Shown here: in pieces, positions 1 to 6,363 of the stretch
Position numbering within the stretch: position 1 is the first letter of the stretch
How the letters are laid out: each line of letters begins with the position of its first letter
Assembly: GCA_947600345.1 (NCBI GenBank)
Contig: CANQGC010000048.1
Span: forward strand, 1-14,254
Length of the DNA: 14,254 bases
Source: an uncultured Clostridia bacterium
GTDB taxonomy: Bacteria > Bacillota > Clostridia > Christensenellales > Aristaeellaceae
Direction: 5' to 3'
Made by a program: the position numbers and the translations under genes
Notes under the pieces: generated by a model
Told to the model about the DNA's origin: nothing
Databases searched by the model: none
What the model saw: only the letters and a program-made list of their open reading frames with translations

Positions 1-2
1 CG

Positions 3-185
3 GCATATCAGATCGAGGTGGTGCCTGGCTACGAGGTGCGGCTGATCGTGTGGGAGGGGGACGACGAGTTCCCGCCCAACGCCCAGCTGCTGTTCTCGGA
101 CAACTTCCCGCTCTCCTTCGCCGCCGAGGACCGCACGGTGACCGGAGACCTGGTCATCACGGAAATCAAGCGCCGGATGCGCTGA
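3..185 (+). CDS. DUF3786-type protein, C-terminal end (partial)
   Basis: The last 60 codons of a gene that begins before the window, ending at TGA 183-185. The visible residues include a tryptophan-glutamate-glycine-acidic stretch followed by FPPNAQLLFSDNFP and a closing strand-helix with TVTGDLVITEIKRR. This layout, W-x-G-D-x-E-F-P-P-x-A-Q-x-L-F with a C-terminal helix, is what I remember of the DUF3786 family of anaerobes. Proteins of that family often accompany corrinoid/Fe-S metabolism, but their own function is unknown. The call is from memory of the family pattern; the N-terminus is not visible. A strong hairpin follows at once, so this is the last gene of its transcript. Confidence 0.6.
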   Translation, partial: AYQIEVVPGYEVRLIVWEGDDEFPPNAQLLFSDNFPLSFAAEDRTVTGDLVITEIKRRMR

Positions 186-191
186 TCTTCC

Positions 192-229
192 CGCCCCACG
201 CCGCCGCGTGGGGCGCGGGTTTGTCTTTC
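192..229 (+). terminator. Rho-independent terminator after the DUF3786 gene
   Basis: Stem GCCCCACGC (193-201) pairs perfectly with GCGTGGGGC (206-214) across a 4-nt loop, and 192/215 adds one more pair. TTTGTCTTT follows a few bases downstream. It starts 7 nt after the stop codon and separates this gene from the next operon. Confidence 0.8.
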
Positions 230-264
230 CAAAGATTCAGAAAATATAAAGGGAGTTGGTTCCT

Positions 265-2085
265 ATGATGTCCGGGCAGACGCGCCGGGATCTCAAGCGA
301 AAGGGACGCGCGAGCGCGCGCACGCACTACGGGGTATTTGCTTTCATTTGCCTGATTGCCGCGTTCATCGACGCGGAGTACGGCAACTCGCTCGGCTTTT
401 TGAGCTACGGCCGGGAGCACCTGGCGGCGATCTCCGACTTCTTCAATCACTTCGGCCGCCCGGGCTTCGCGGCCAGCAGCCGCGGCGTGTTGGCGCTGGC
501 GGTGCGCGGGCTGAGCAAGGGCTCGCCCTCCGCGCTGATCGAGAACGCGATCCTGTCCCTGGCGGGGGCGAACCGCTGGCTGGAGATCGCGGGCATCGTG
601 GGCAACGCGCTGGTGGCGCTGCTGTTCTGGGCGTTCGCGGCGAACGTGTTCCGGGTGATGATGCGCCGCGTGGTGCTGGAGGGGCGCATCTACCGGAGCG
701 TTCCGCTGCATCGCCTGCAGTTCATCGCCCAGGTGCGCAGCTGGCGGAGGACGGCGCTGGCGATGCTTCGCCTGGAGCTGCAGCGATTCCTGTGGATGCT
801 GACCATCGTCGGCGGCCCCATCAAGGCCTACTCCTACGCGCTGGTTCCCTTCATACTCGCGGAGAACCCCAGCCTGAGCGGCAAGCAGGCGATCCTGCTC
901 TCCCGAACCATGATGAACGGCCACAAGTGGGAGCTGTTCGTGATGGACCTCTCCTTCCTGCCCTGGCACCTACTCTCGCTGGTCACGCTGGGCCTGTCGG
1001 ACGCGGTCTTCGGCAGCTGCTACCGGCTCTCGGCCCGGGCGGAGTTCTACGCCCAGCGCAGGCAGGAGGCGCGGGAGGCCAAGCTGCCGGGCGCGGACGC
1101 GCTGTTCGACGAGTACCTCTATCGCAGGGCGGACGAGGGAGAGCTCGCGAAGCTCTATCCGCCGCTGACCGGCGAGGTCGCCATACCGCAGCGCCACTAC
1201 CGCAACGGCGTGGAGCGCTTCTTCTGCGAGACCTTCGGCCTGACCCTCTGGCCCTCCGAGGAGGACATGGAGATCGAGCGCGCCGAGATGCGCATCCGCG
1301 CCCGGCGCTACGTCGCCAGCTGCGCCTCCGGGGACGCCTACCCGATGCGCCTCTACCCGCTGCCCAGGCGCAGAGAGCGGAGCGAGCATGAGCCCCGGCT
1401 GTACTCCCGGCGCTACTGCGTGTTCTCCGTGATCCTGATCTTCTTCGCCTTCTCCATCGTGGGCTGGCTGTGGGAGGTCGGCCTGCACCTGGTGACCCAG
1501 GGCGTGTTCGTCAACCGCGGCACGCTGCACGGCCCCTGGCTGCCCATCTACGGCGCGGGCGGCGCGATGGCGCTACTGCTGCTCTACCGGCTGCGCAAGC
1601 GACCCGGCTGGGAATTCACGCTGACCGTGGTGCTCTGCGGATTCGTGGAGTACATGACGGCCTACTACCTGGAGACCACCCACGGCGGCCAGCGCTGGTG
1701 GGACTACGGCGGTTACTTCCTGAACCTGGACGGCCGCATCTGCGCGGAGGGCCTGCTGGTGTTCGGCATGGGCGGCATGGCGGCGGTCTACGCCGTCGCC
1801 CCGGCGCTGGACAACCTGTTCCGGAAGATGAAGCGGCCGCTGATGGTGGCGCTGTGCGTCGTGCTGCTCGCGTGCTACAGCGCGGACGTGGTCTACTCCC
1901 ACGCCCACCCGAACACCGGCGCAGGCATCACCGACTACGAAACCTCGAACATCGATGAATTCTCCGCCGACGCGCCGGATGCGGGCGACGCGGCCGGGCA
2001 GCCGGCGGATGGGCTGTCGGCGGACGGGCAGCCGGCGGACGGGCAGCCGGCGGGCGGGGCGGACGCCGGGGAGGATGTCGCATGA
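265..2085 (+). CDS. DUF975 / CmpB-like (PF06541) fusion membrane protein
   Basis: A 606-residue polytopic membrane protein with two recognisable halves. Residues about 10-270 look like DUF975: a membrane segment near 20-38, another near 110-130, then the hallmark run IKAYSYALVPFILAENPSLS, an LSRTMMNGHKWELFV motif, a LSFLPWHLLSLVTLGL helix and a YxLSARAEFYA end. Residues about 380-535 look like the putative ABC-transporter type IV / CmpB domain (PF06541): FSIVGWLWEVGLHL, FVNRGTLHGPWLPIYG, EYMTAYYLE, WWDYGGYFLNLDGRICAEG. A charged linker (about 270-378) joins them, and the tail carries a low-complexity GQPADG repeat. ATG 265 is preferred because GGGAG lies 9 nt upstream; a TTG at 256 is too close to it. 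The function of both domains is unknown. The stop overlaps the next start (ATGA), so translation is probably coupled. Confidence 0.8.
   Translation: MMSGQTRRDLKRKGRASARTHYGVFAFICLIAAFIDAEYGNSLGFLSYGREHLAAISDFFNHFGRPGFAASSRGVLALAVRGLSKGSPSALIENAILSLAGANRWLEIAGIVGNALVALLFWAFAANVFRVMMRRVVLEGRIYRSVPLHRLQFIAQVRSWRRTALAMLRLELQRFLWMLTIVGGPIKAYSYALVPFILAENPSLSGKQAILLSRTMMNGHKWELFVMDLSFLPWHLLSLVTLGLSDAVFGSCYRLSARAEFYAQRRQEAREAKLPGADALFDEYLYRRADEGELAKLYPPLTGEVAIPQRHYRNGVERFFCETFGLTLWPSEEDMEIERAEMRIRARRYVASCASGDAYPMRLYPLPRRRERSEHEPRLYSRRYCVFSVILIFFAFSIVGWLWEVGLHLVTQGVFVNRGTLHGPWLPIYGAGGAMALLLLYRLRKRPGWEFTLTVVLCGFVEYMTAYYLETTHGGQRWWDYGGYFLNLDGRICAEGLLVFGMGGMAAVYAVAPALDNLFRKMKRPLMVALCVVLLACYSADVVYSHAHPNTGAGITDYETSNIDEFSADAPDAGDAAGQPADGLSADGQPADGQPAGGADAGEDVA
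1996..2055 (+). repeat. Four 15-bp tandem repeats in the 3' end of the fusion gene
   Basis: Units start at 1996, 2011, 2026 and 2041, with consensus GGGCAGCCGGCGGAC. Units 1 and 3 differ at one base, unit 2 has three changes and unit 4 ends GGC. They encode a five-residue G-Q-P-A-D repeat at the C-terminus. Because each unit is 15 bp, gain or loss of one keeps the frame and the overlap with the next gene. Confidence 0.9.
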
Positions 2086-3278
2086 GGCTGGCCATCGTAT
2101 TGGGCGCATACCTGCTGCTCAACGGCTACGTGCTCTTCCGCACGGCGCTGTTTTTGCGGCGCAACCTGCCGGAGCGCTGGAGCGGCGCGGCGCCCTGGGC
2201 GCTGTGCCTGATCTGCGCGCTGCTGGCGCTGGCGATGGTCGCCGCCTTCCTGCTGCCCGCCGGGTCGCTGCAGCGCGCGACGCAGCGGATCGGCAACTGC
2301 TACGAGGGCTTCGCCATCTACCTGCTGTTCTGCTACCTGCTGATCGAGCTGGTTTGCCTGGCACTGCGCCTCGTGCCCGCGGCGCGGGGCTTCACCCGGT
2401 GGCAGGGGGCGAGCAAGCTCCTGGCGGGCGCGGCGCTGTGGGCGCTGCTGATTGGCGTCTGCGCCTACGGCACGGTTCACTCCTCCCAGCTCACCGTCAA
2501 GCGCTACGAGGCGGCCATCGACAAGCCCTGCGCACTGGATCGGCTCCGCGTGGTGCTCATCGCCGACACCCACCTGGGCTACAGCGTGGGGCGTGAGCGC
2601 ATCGAGGACATGGTCGCGCTGGTCAACGCCCAGGACGCCGACCTGATCGCCTTCGCCGGGGATATCTTCGACAACTCCACGTCCACCATGGACGATCCGG
2701 AGGCGGTGAAGGCCGCCCTCTCCGGCATGAAGAGCCGCCTGGGAACCTACGCCTGCTGGGGCAACCACGACCTGGACGAGCACCTGTTCAGCGGCTTCGC
2801 CACCGTGCCCGATTCGCAGGCGCTGCGGAGCGCGGAGATGGACGAATTCCTGCGGGAGTGCGGCATCACCGCGCTCAACGACGAATCGGCGCTGCTGGAC
2901 GGAGGCTTCTACCTGGTGGGCCGCATGGACTACTCCAACGCCGGGGACGGCACGCAGGACCGCGCCTCCATCGGGGAGCTGCTCTCCGGCCTGGACGCGA
3001 GCATGCCCATACTCGTGATCGACCACGAGCCGCGCGCGCTGCGGGACAGCGCCGACGCGGGCGTGGATCTGCTGCTCTCCGGCCACACCCACGACGGCCA
3101 GTTCTTCCCGCTGAACCTCACCAGCCGCCTGGTCTGGGAAAACTCCAGCGGCATGCTGCGCGTGGGAGATATGACCAGCGTCGTCACCAGCGGCGTGGGC
3201 ATCTACGGCCCGGACATGCGCGTCGCCACCGACGCCGACATCAGCGTGGTGGACGTGACGTTCGCGGCGAAACCATAA
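2082..3278 (+). CDS. Membrane-anchored calcineurin-like metallophosphoesterase
   Basis: A 398-residue protein. The first ~140 residues hold about four hydrophobic helices (near 3-22, 43-64, 84-105 and 117-137). The rest is a calcineurin-type phosphoesterase like the YkuE/YaeI group. The metal-binding motifs are all present: D162-T-H164, G-D194 (GDIFD), G227-N-H-D230 (GNHD), a DHEP with H315, and G334-H-T-H337 (GHTHDGQ). The ending (SGVGIYG) also fits the group. These enzymes hydrolyse phosphoester bonds with a two-metal centre, and some act on membrane lipids or nucleotides; the substrate here cannot be told. Which side of the membrane the domain faces is not settled, though four helices would keep both ends on one side. 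ATG 2082 overlaps the upstream stop by 4 bp. Confidence 0.85.
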   Translation: MRLAIVLGAYLLLNGYVLFRTALFLRRNLPERWSGAAPWALCLICALLALAMVAAFLLPAGSLQRATQRIGNCYEGFAIYLLFCYLLIELVCLALRLVPAARGFTRWQGASKLLAGAALWALLIGVCAYGTVHSSQLTVKRYEAAIDKPCALDRLRVVLIADTHLGYSVGRERIEDMVALVNAQDADLIAFAGDIFDNSTSTMDDPEAVKAALSGMKSRLGTYACWGNHDLDEHLFSGFATVPDSQALRSAEMDEFLRECGITALNDESALLDGGFYLVGRMDYSNAGDGTQDRASIGELLSGLDASMPILVIDHEPRALRDSADAGVDLLLSGHTHDGQFFPLNLTSRLVWENSSGMLRVGDMTSVVTSGVGIYGPDMRVATDADISVVDVTFAAKP

Positions 3279-3302
3279 CAATCCGAATTGAAGGTCTGGT
3301 CT

Positions 3303-4199
3303 ATGAAAAGGGCACTGGCTTGGGGAATCCTGGGTTCATTCTTCTTCGCGTTCACCTTCGTGCTCAACCGCAGCATGAACCTGTCGGGCGGGCACTGGCT
3401 CTGGAGCGCGTCGCTCCGCTACCTCTTCACGCTGCCGCTGCTGTTTGCGCTTCTCCTGAGGGGCAGGAAGTACCGGCCCGTGCTGGCGGACATCCGCGCG
3501 CGGCCGGGCGCGTGGCTATTGTGGAGCACGGTAGGCTTCGGACTGTTCTACGCGCCGCTGTCGATGGCCTCGGTCTACGCCGAGAGCTGGTTCACCGCAT
3601 CGGCCTGGCAGTTCACCATCGTGGCGGGCATACTGCTGACGCCGCTGTTCGGGCGAAGGCTGCCGGTCAAGAACCTACTGCTGTCGCTGATCATACTGGC
3701 GGGCATCGCGCTGATGCAGCTTCCCAGGCTGCGCCAAAGCAGCCCCGCCGCGCTGGCGGCGCCGATGCTGCTGATCGCCGTGGCGGCCTTCTGCTATCCG
3801 CTGGGCAACCGCAAGATGATGGCGCTGTGCGGCGGCAGATTCTCGCCCCAGCAGCGGGTGTTCGGCATGACGCTGTGCTCGCTGCCCTTCTGGATCGCCT
3901 GTGCCGCGGCGGCCCTCGCGCGGGCGGGATGGCCCTCCGCCGGTCAGCTCGCGCAATCGCTGTGCGTGGCGCTGTTCTCCGGCGTGGTGGCGACGGTGCT
4001 GTTCTTCGGCGCGACCGACATGGTCAAGGACAACCCCCGCCGCCTGGCGGTGATCGAAGCCACGCAGTCCGGCGAGGTGGTCTTCACGCTGCTGCTGGGC
4101 GTGCTCGCGCTGGGCGACGCCATGCCCTCGCCGCTCTCGCTGGCGGGCATCGCGCTGATCGTGCTGGGCATGATCCTGAACAGCCTGGCCTCGGCCTGA
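3303..4199 (+). CDS. DMT-superfamily exporter, EmrE-type (PF13536-like)
   Basis: A 298-residue protein that is almost entirely hydrophobic, about ten membrane helices, the usual size of the drug/metabolite transporter superfamily. The opening (GILGSFFFAFTFVLNRSMNL, then GGHWLWSASLRYLFTLPLL) matches my memory of the 'multidrug resistance efflux transporter' group of Firmicutes, as do the internal YPLGNRKMM and the late EATQSGEVVFTLLLG motifs. Substrate unknown; the family exports small amphipathic compounds or metabolites. ATG 3303 is chosen over an in-frame TTG at 3288 because AAGG lies 8 nt upstream of the ATG. It sits 24 nt after the phosphoesterase stop and ends the operon. Confidence 0.8.
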   Translation: MKRALAWGILGSFFFAFTFVLNRSMNLSGGHWLWSASLRYLFTLPLLFALLLRGRKYRPVLADIRARPGAWLLWSTVGFGLFYAPLSMASVYAESWFTASAWQFTIVAGILLTPLFGRRLPVKNLLLSLIILAGIALMQLPRLRQSSPAALAAPMLLIAVAAFCYPLGNRKMMALCGGRFSPQQRVFGMTLCSLPFWIACAAAALARAGWPSAGQLAQSLCVALFSGVVATVLFFGATDMVKDNPRRLAVIEATQSGEVVFTLLLGVLALGDAMPSPLSLAGIALIVLGMILNSLASA

Positions 4200-4210
4200 C
4201 ATCCCCGAAC

Positions 4211-4246
4211 GCGCGAAGGCGGGCGTCAATATGCCCGCCTTCGCGC
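4211..4246 (+). terminator. Strong hairpin at the end of the three-gene operon
   Basis: Perfect 14-bp stem GCGCGAAGGCGGGC (4211-4224) / GCCCGCCTTCGCGC (4233-4246) with an 8-nt loop, 11 nt after the exporter stop. No clean U-run follows (GCTTCCCGTCCT), so it may act as a 3'-end stabiliser as much as a classic terminator. Confidence 0.65.
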
Positions 4247-4325
4247 GCTTCCCGTCCTGCCCCGCGCCTCCCCTTCCCTGTGTCTCCCCCTCTCCGCCAT
4301 CGTTTCGCCACAGCTTTGCCATAAG

Positions 4326-4352
4326 AAAAAGCGCGTTTCGCGCAATTTTTTT
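4326..4352. terminator. Second, AT-flanked hairpin, possibly bidirectional
   Basis: Stem GCGCG (4331-4335) / CGCGC (4339-4343) with loop TTT, preceded by AAAAA and followed by AATTTTTTT. The T-run serves the forward strand and the A-run would serve the reverse strand. It lies just ahead of the promoter at 4364 and may insulate it from readthrough. Confidence 0.5.
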
Positions 4353-4363
4353 GCGTAAACCTA

Positions 4364-4392
4364 TGGACATTCGCCGCCCAGCGCGGTATAAT
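4364..4392 (+). promoter_or_regulatory. Sigma-70 type promoter for the gene at 4641
   Basis: TGGACA (4364-4369, one mismatch to TTGACA), 17-bp spacer, TATAAT (4387-4392, perfect). Transcription should begin near 4399, leaving a leader of about 240 nt before the next start codon. Confidence 0.75.
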
Positions 4393-4398
4393 GGTTAT

Positions 4399-4640
4399 TA
4401 AATCGAGTACATTCCGTTAAAGTTTAATGAATATCTCCAATTCATCCCGGTGAATTTCTGACATCTCACGCTTCAACATTTGTGCCGATTGCGGTGCTTT
4501 GTAAAGATCAACCAACCCAATCCCTCCCCCGAAGGCATCCGAACAAATTTCACTCCTCGCAGCACAACCATCCCCGACCCACAGACCACGACCGACGCGG
4601 CACATGCAGCCACCTTCGCATGAAAGGGGGGAATTGACCC
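4399..4640 (+). other. Long 5' leader of lower GC
   Basis: About 240 nt between the predicted start of transcription and ATG 4641, visibly poorer in GC than the flanks. It has a small hairpin AATTCA (4439-4444) / TGAATT (4451-4456) near the 5' end, and AAAGGGGGG about 9 nt before the ATG is a strong ribosome site. I do not recognise a known riboswitch or T-box in it. The reverse strand carries an open frame of 79 codons (4656 to 4417), whose last ~45 residues (including LYKAPQSAQMLKREMSEIHR) look protein-like. That frame may be a remnant of an older gene. Confidence 0.4.
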
Positions 4641-5342
4641 ATGACAATCTGCTCATTCTGGGGACATAAGAACGTATTCGACGTCAACCTCTACGCCCGA
4701 CTGAAGGACGCGGAATCCCTCGTCGCCCAGGAGCGCTACATCTTCAAGAAGCTGCGCAGCGGCAAGAGCCTGGAGGAGATCGGCTCCACGCTGAACCTCA
4801 GCCCGTCGGAGATGCGCGGCAAGCTCCAGTCCACCGGCAAGACGCTGCGCGGCCAGGCCTCCGTCCGGGTGAAATCCCTCCAGCGGAGCATGGACGGCGC
4901 GCGGGGCCGCACCTGCTGCATACTGGCGCTGGGCGCGCCCACGAGCAGCGCAAACCCCACCGTAACCCCAGAAGGGAGAATCCAAGGAACCTCAGGTTCC
5001 TTGGCAGAGATTCTTAAGGGACAGCGTCCCTTAAGCAGGTCCGGGCAGCGCCCGCCGGGTCTGGGCGGAGCCCAGCGGGTCCGGGCAGCGCCCGGCGTAA
5101 CCCCAGCGGCCCGCGGCATCCATCCAACCCCCGGCAAGCCAAACCACCACCCCATCGCCCCCATACCGCGGGCCGCCCGAGGCGAGTTTTGCCCGGAAAG
5201 CAAAAGCTTTCCGGGCAAAAGAGCAAACCAAACCTCCCGCATCCCCCGCAACCCAAAACCCTCCGCATCACGAAAAAGCACACAGGGCCGCCCCAACCGG
5301 GCGGCCCTGCGCGCTCCCTCCTCCATCCGCTACTGCATCTGA
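4641..5342 (+). CDS. Small putative HTH protein with readthrough tail; possible chimera
   Basis: The frame is 233 codons, but only the first ~95 look like a real protein. Residues 1-33 (MTICSFWGHKNVFDVNLYAR onward) resemble the start of SLOG/DUF1273-type proteins, which begin with a short strand and F-x-G-H-R/K. Residues about 36-72 (KLRSGKSLEEIGSTLNLSPS and following) look like a helix-turn-helix of the sigma region 3/4 or small-regulator kind. After about codon 95 the frame crosses the hairpins at 4982-5220 and turns into Pro/Arg/Ser-rich sequence; this part is probably not a functional domain. The gene may be a deletion fusion, a frameshifted gene or a short regulator whose true end is unclear. 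It has a good promoter (4364) and ribosome site, so expression is likely. Its stop lies inside the convergent repeat gene. Confidence 0.4.
   Translation: MTICSFWGHKNVFDVNLYARLKDAESLVAQERYIFKKLRSGKSLEEIGSTLNLSPSEMRGKLQSTGKTLRGQASVRVKSLQRSMDGARGRTCCILALGAPTSSANPTVTPEGRIQGTSGSLAEILKGQRPLSRSGQRPPGLGGAQRVRAAPGVTPAARGIHPTPGKPNHHPIAPIPRAARGEFCPESKSFPGKRANQTSRIPRNPKPSASRKSTQGRPNRAALRAPSSIRYCI
4961..5106. repeat. Hairpin cassette between 11-bp direct repeats
   Basis: CGTAACCCCAG occurs exactly at 4961-4971 and again at 5096-5106. The 124 bp between hold five hairpins: CCAAGGAACC/GGTTCCTTGG (4982-5004, 3-nt loop), CTTAAGGGAC/GTCCCTTAAG (5013-5035, 3-nt loop), and three GC stems at 5042-5054, 5061-5075 and 5081-5095. 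The last three form a 20-bp tandem array (units 5041, 5061, 5081). The direct repeats could be a target duplication of a small non-autonomous element, or simply part of the repeat family. Confidence 0.7.
5107..5175. repeat. 10-bp inverted repeat with a C-rich 49-nt loop
   Basis: CGGCCCGCGG (5107-5116) is matched perfectly by CCGCGGGCCG (5166-5175). The loop is strikingly rich in C and A on the forward strand and nearly free of T. It abuts the second 11-bp direct repeat of the cassette upstream. Confidence 0.6.
5187..5220. repeat. Perfect 15-bp hairpin, not a terminator
   Basis: TTTTGCCCGGAAAGC (5187-5201) pairs with GCTTTCCGGGCAAAA (5206-5220) around an AAAA loop. The T-run is on the 5' arm and the A-run on the 3' arm in both orientations, so neither strand gives a stem followed by U's. 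This suits a repeat element or RNA structure better than a terminator. Confidence 0.75.
5272..5309 (-). terminator. Terminator of the 49-residue-repeat gene
   Basis: Perfect 11-bp stem: CAGGGCCGCCC (5283-5293) / GGGCGGCCCTG (5299-5309), 5-nt loop. Reading the reverse strand, the stem is followed by TGTGCTTTTT. It begins 20 nt after the stop of the reverse-strand gene at 5330. Confidence 0.8.
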
Positions 5343-6136
5343 TACGCAATGATCGCAGCCATCTCCACAGCCCGATACAACCCGTTCGCCTGCTGCTGCG
5401 GCGCGCCATTGCAGCTGGCGTTGTTGGTCCTCAGCGACTCCAACACGCCGTCGATCGAGCTCCTCCAAAGCCCGGCCGAATCCTGCATGTAGGCAATCAC
5501 CGCCAGCATATCCACGCAGCGGTACGCGCCGTTCGCCGCCTGCTGGGGCGCGCTCTCGCAGAGGTCGTTGTTCTTCTCCAGATCGCTCAGCACGCCGCTG
5601 ATCATGTCGCCATAGCGACCCCCGCTGTCGAGCTCATAGGCGATCACCGCCAGCAACTCCACCATGCGGTACAGGCCGTTCACCGCCTGCTGGGGCGCGC
5701 CGGAGCTGCTCTTGTCGTTGCTCTCCATGCGCTCCAAAGTATCGCCGATCAAACTGGCATAGCGCCCGCCCGAGTCGAGCTCGTAGCCCAGAATCGCCAG
5801 CATCTCCGCGCAGCGGTAGACGCCGTTGGCGAGCTGCTGGGGCGCGCCCTTGCAGTTCTTGTTGTTGCTGTTCAGGCTCTCCAGCACGCCGCTGACGGTG
5901 CTCCCGTAGAGCCCCAAGGAATCCCGCTCCATCGCGATGATCGCCAGCAGATCCACCAGCCGGTACGCGCCGTTCGCGCTCTGCTGCGGCGCGCCGCTGC
6001 AACTCTTGTTGATCGTCTCCATGTCCTCGAGCACGCCGCCGATCAGCTCCCCGTAGGAGCTCGCCGCCACCGCGCTCAGGCAACACCCGCTCAGCAGCGC
6101 CAGCGCCAGCAGCAGGCACGCGATCCTCTTTGCCAT
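5330..6136 (-). CDS. Exported protein of five 49-residue tandem repeats
   Basis: A 268-residue protein. An N-terminal signal peptide (MAKR, then a leucine/alanine core) has a possible lipobox L15-S-G-C18; a signal-peptidase-I site after A25 (AVAA) is the alternative. The rest is five tandem repeats of exactly 49 residues: 28-76, 77-125, 126-174, 175-223 and 224-268 (the last is 45 long). The shared core is a helix ending G-V/T-L-E, a polar turn rich in Asn, then (G/S)APQQ-x-x-NG-x-YR and a helix of the LAIIAYELDS type. A Cys lies three residues before APQQ in four repeats (Ser in the third), and repeats 2 and 4 have a second Cys after YR. I do not recognise the family; a two-helix-per-repeat array is my inference. 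ATG 6136 is preferred because GGAGGGG lies 9-10 nt upstream; an in-frame ATG at 6157 would add seven residues. Confidence 0.85.
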   Translation of the reverse strand: MAKRIACLLLALALLSGCCLSAVAASSYGELIGGVLEDMETINKSCSGAPQQSANGAYRLVDLLAIIAMERDSLGLYGSTVSGVLESLNSNNKNCKGAPQQLANGVYRCAEMLAILGYELDSGGRYASLIGDTLERMESNDKSSSGAPQQAVNGLYRMVELLAVIAYELDSGGRYGDMISGVLSDLEKNNDLCESAPQQAANGAYRCVDMLAVIAYMQDSAGLWRSSIDGVLESLRTNNASCNGAPQQQANGLYRAVEMAAIIAYQMQ

Positions 6137-6172
6137 CGTCCGCACTCCCCTCCGCATCCATTCTCCCTTTTT

Positions 6173-6201
6173 ATTTTACATTACTAAAACATAAATGTCA
6201 A
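6173..6201 (-). promoter_or_regulatory. Promoter of the repeat-protein gene
   Basis: On the reverse strand TTGACA (complement of 6196-6201, perfect), 17-bp spacer, TAAAAT (complement of 6173-6178, one mismatch). It leaves a leader of about 30 nt before ATG 6136. A small palindrome ACAT-AA-ATGT (6189-6198) overlaps the -35 and spacer, a possible operator. Confidence 0.8.
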
Positions 6202-6265
6202 TATGTAGCCGCCAGGATTCTCCCCGCCCCCTCCGCGAACGGCGCACAATCCCCGCCGCCGCGCA

Positions 6266-6294
6266 TTGACAATTCCGCCGCTTTCCGCTATAAT
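6266..6294 (+). promoter_or_regulatory. Consensus promoter of the LysR gene
   Basis: TTGACA (6266-6271), 17-bp spacer, TATAAT (6289-6294): a perfect sigma-70/sigma-A consensus match. The leader to ATG 6364 is about 62 nt. Confidence 0.85.
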
Positions 6295-6363
6295 TTATTC
6301 AAATCCTTCAATAATCGGGAACTTTCGTCGATTCCAAACCGACAGCGAACAGAGAGGTGGAGT

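Noticed and set aside
221..250. TTGTCT-18-TATAAA as a promoter for the fusion gene
   Set aside because: It would start transcription near 257, after the ribosome site at 251-255, and the TTGTCT overlaps the terminator T-run. The operon's promoter was not identified.
1935..3281. Reverse open frame of 448 codons across the fusion and phosphoesterase genes
   Set aside because: High GC leaves few stop codons. The product is His/Val/Gln-rich without motifs, and the forward genes have complete catalytic motifs.
5041..5100. Possible CRISPR-like array
   Set aside because: The 20-bp units touch each other with no spacers between them, and no cas gene is present.
5187..5220. 15-bp hairpin as a bidirectional terminator
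   Set aside because: On either strand the stem ends in A's, not U's. The true terminator of the reverse gene is at 5272-5309.
5189..6187. Forward open frame of 332 codons antisense to the repeat-protein gene
   Set aside because: It is His/Gln/Ala-rich mirror sequence of a gene with a signal peptide, regular repeats and its own promoter and terminator. It has no ribosome site of its own.
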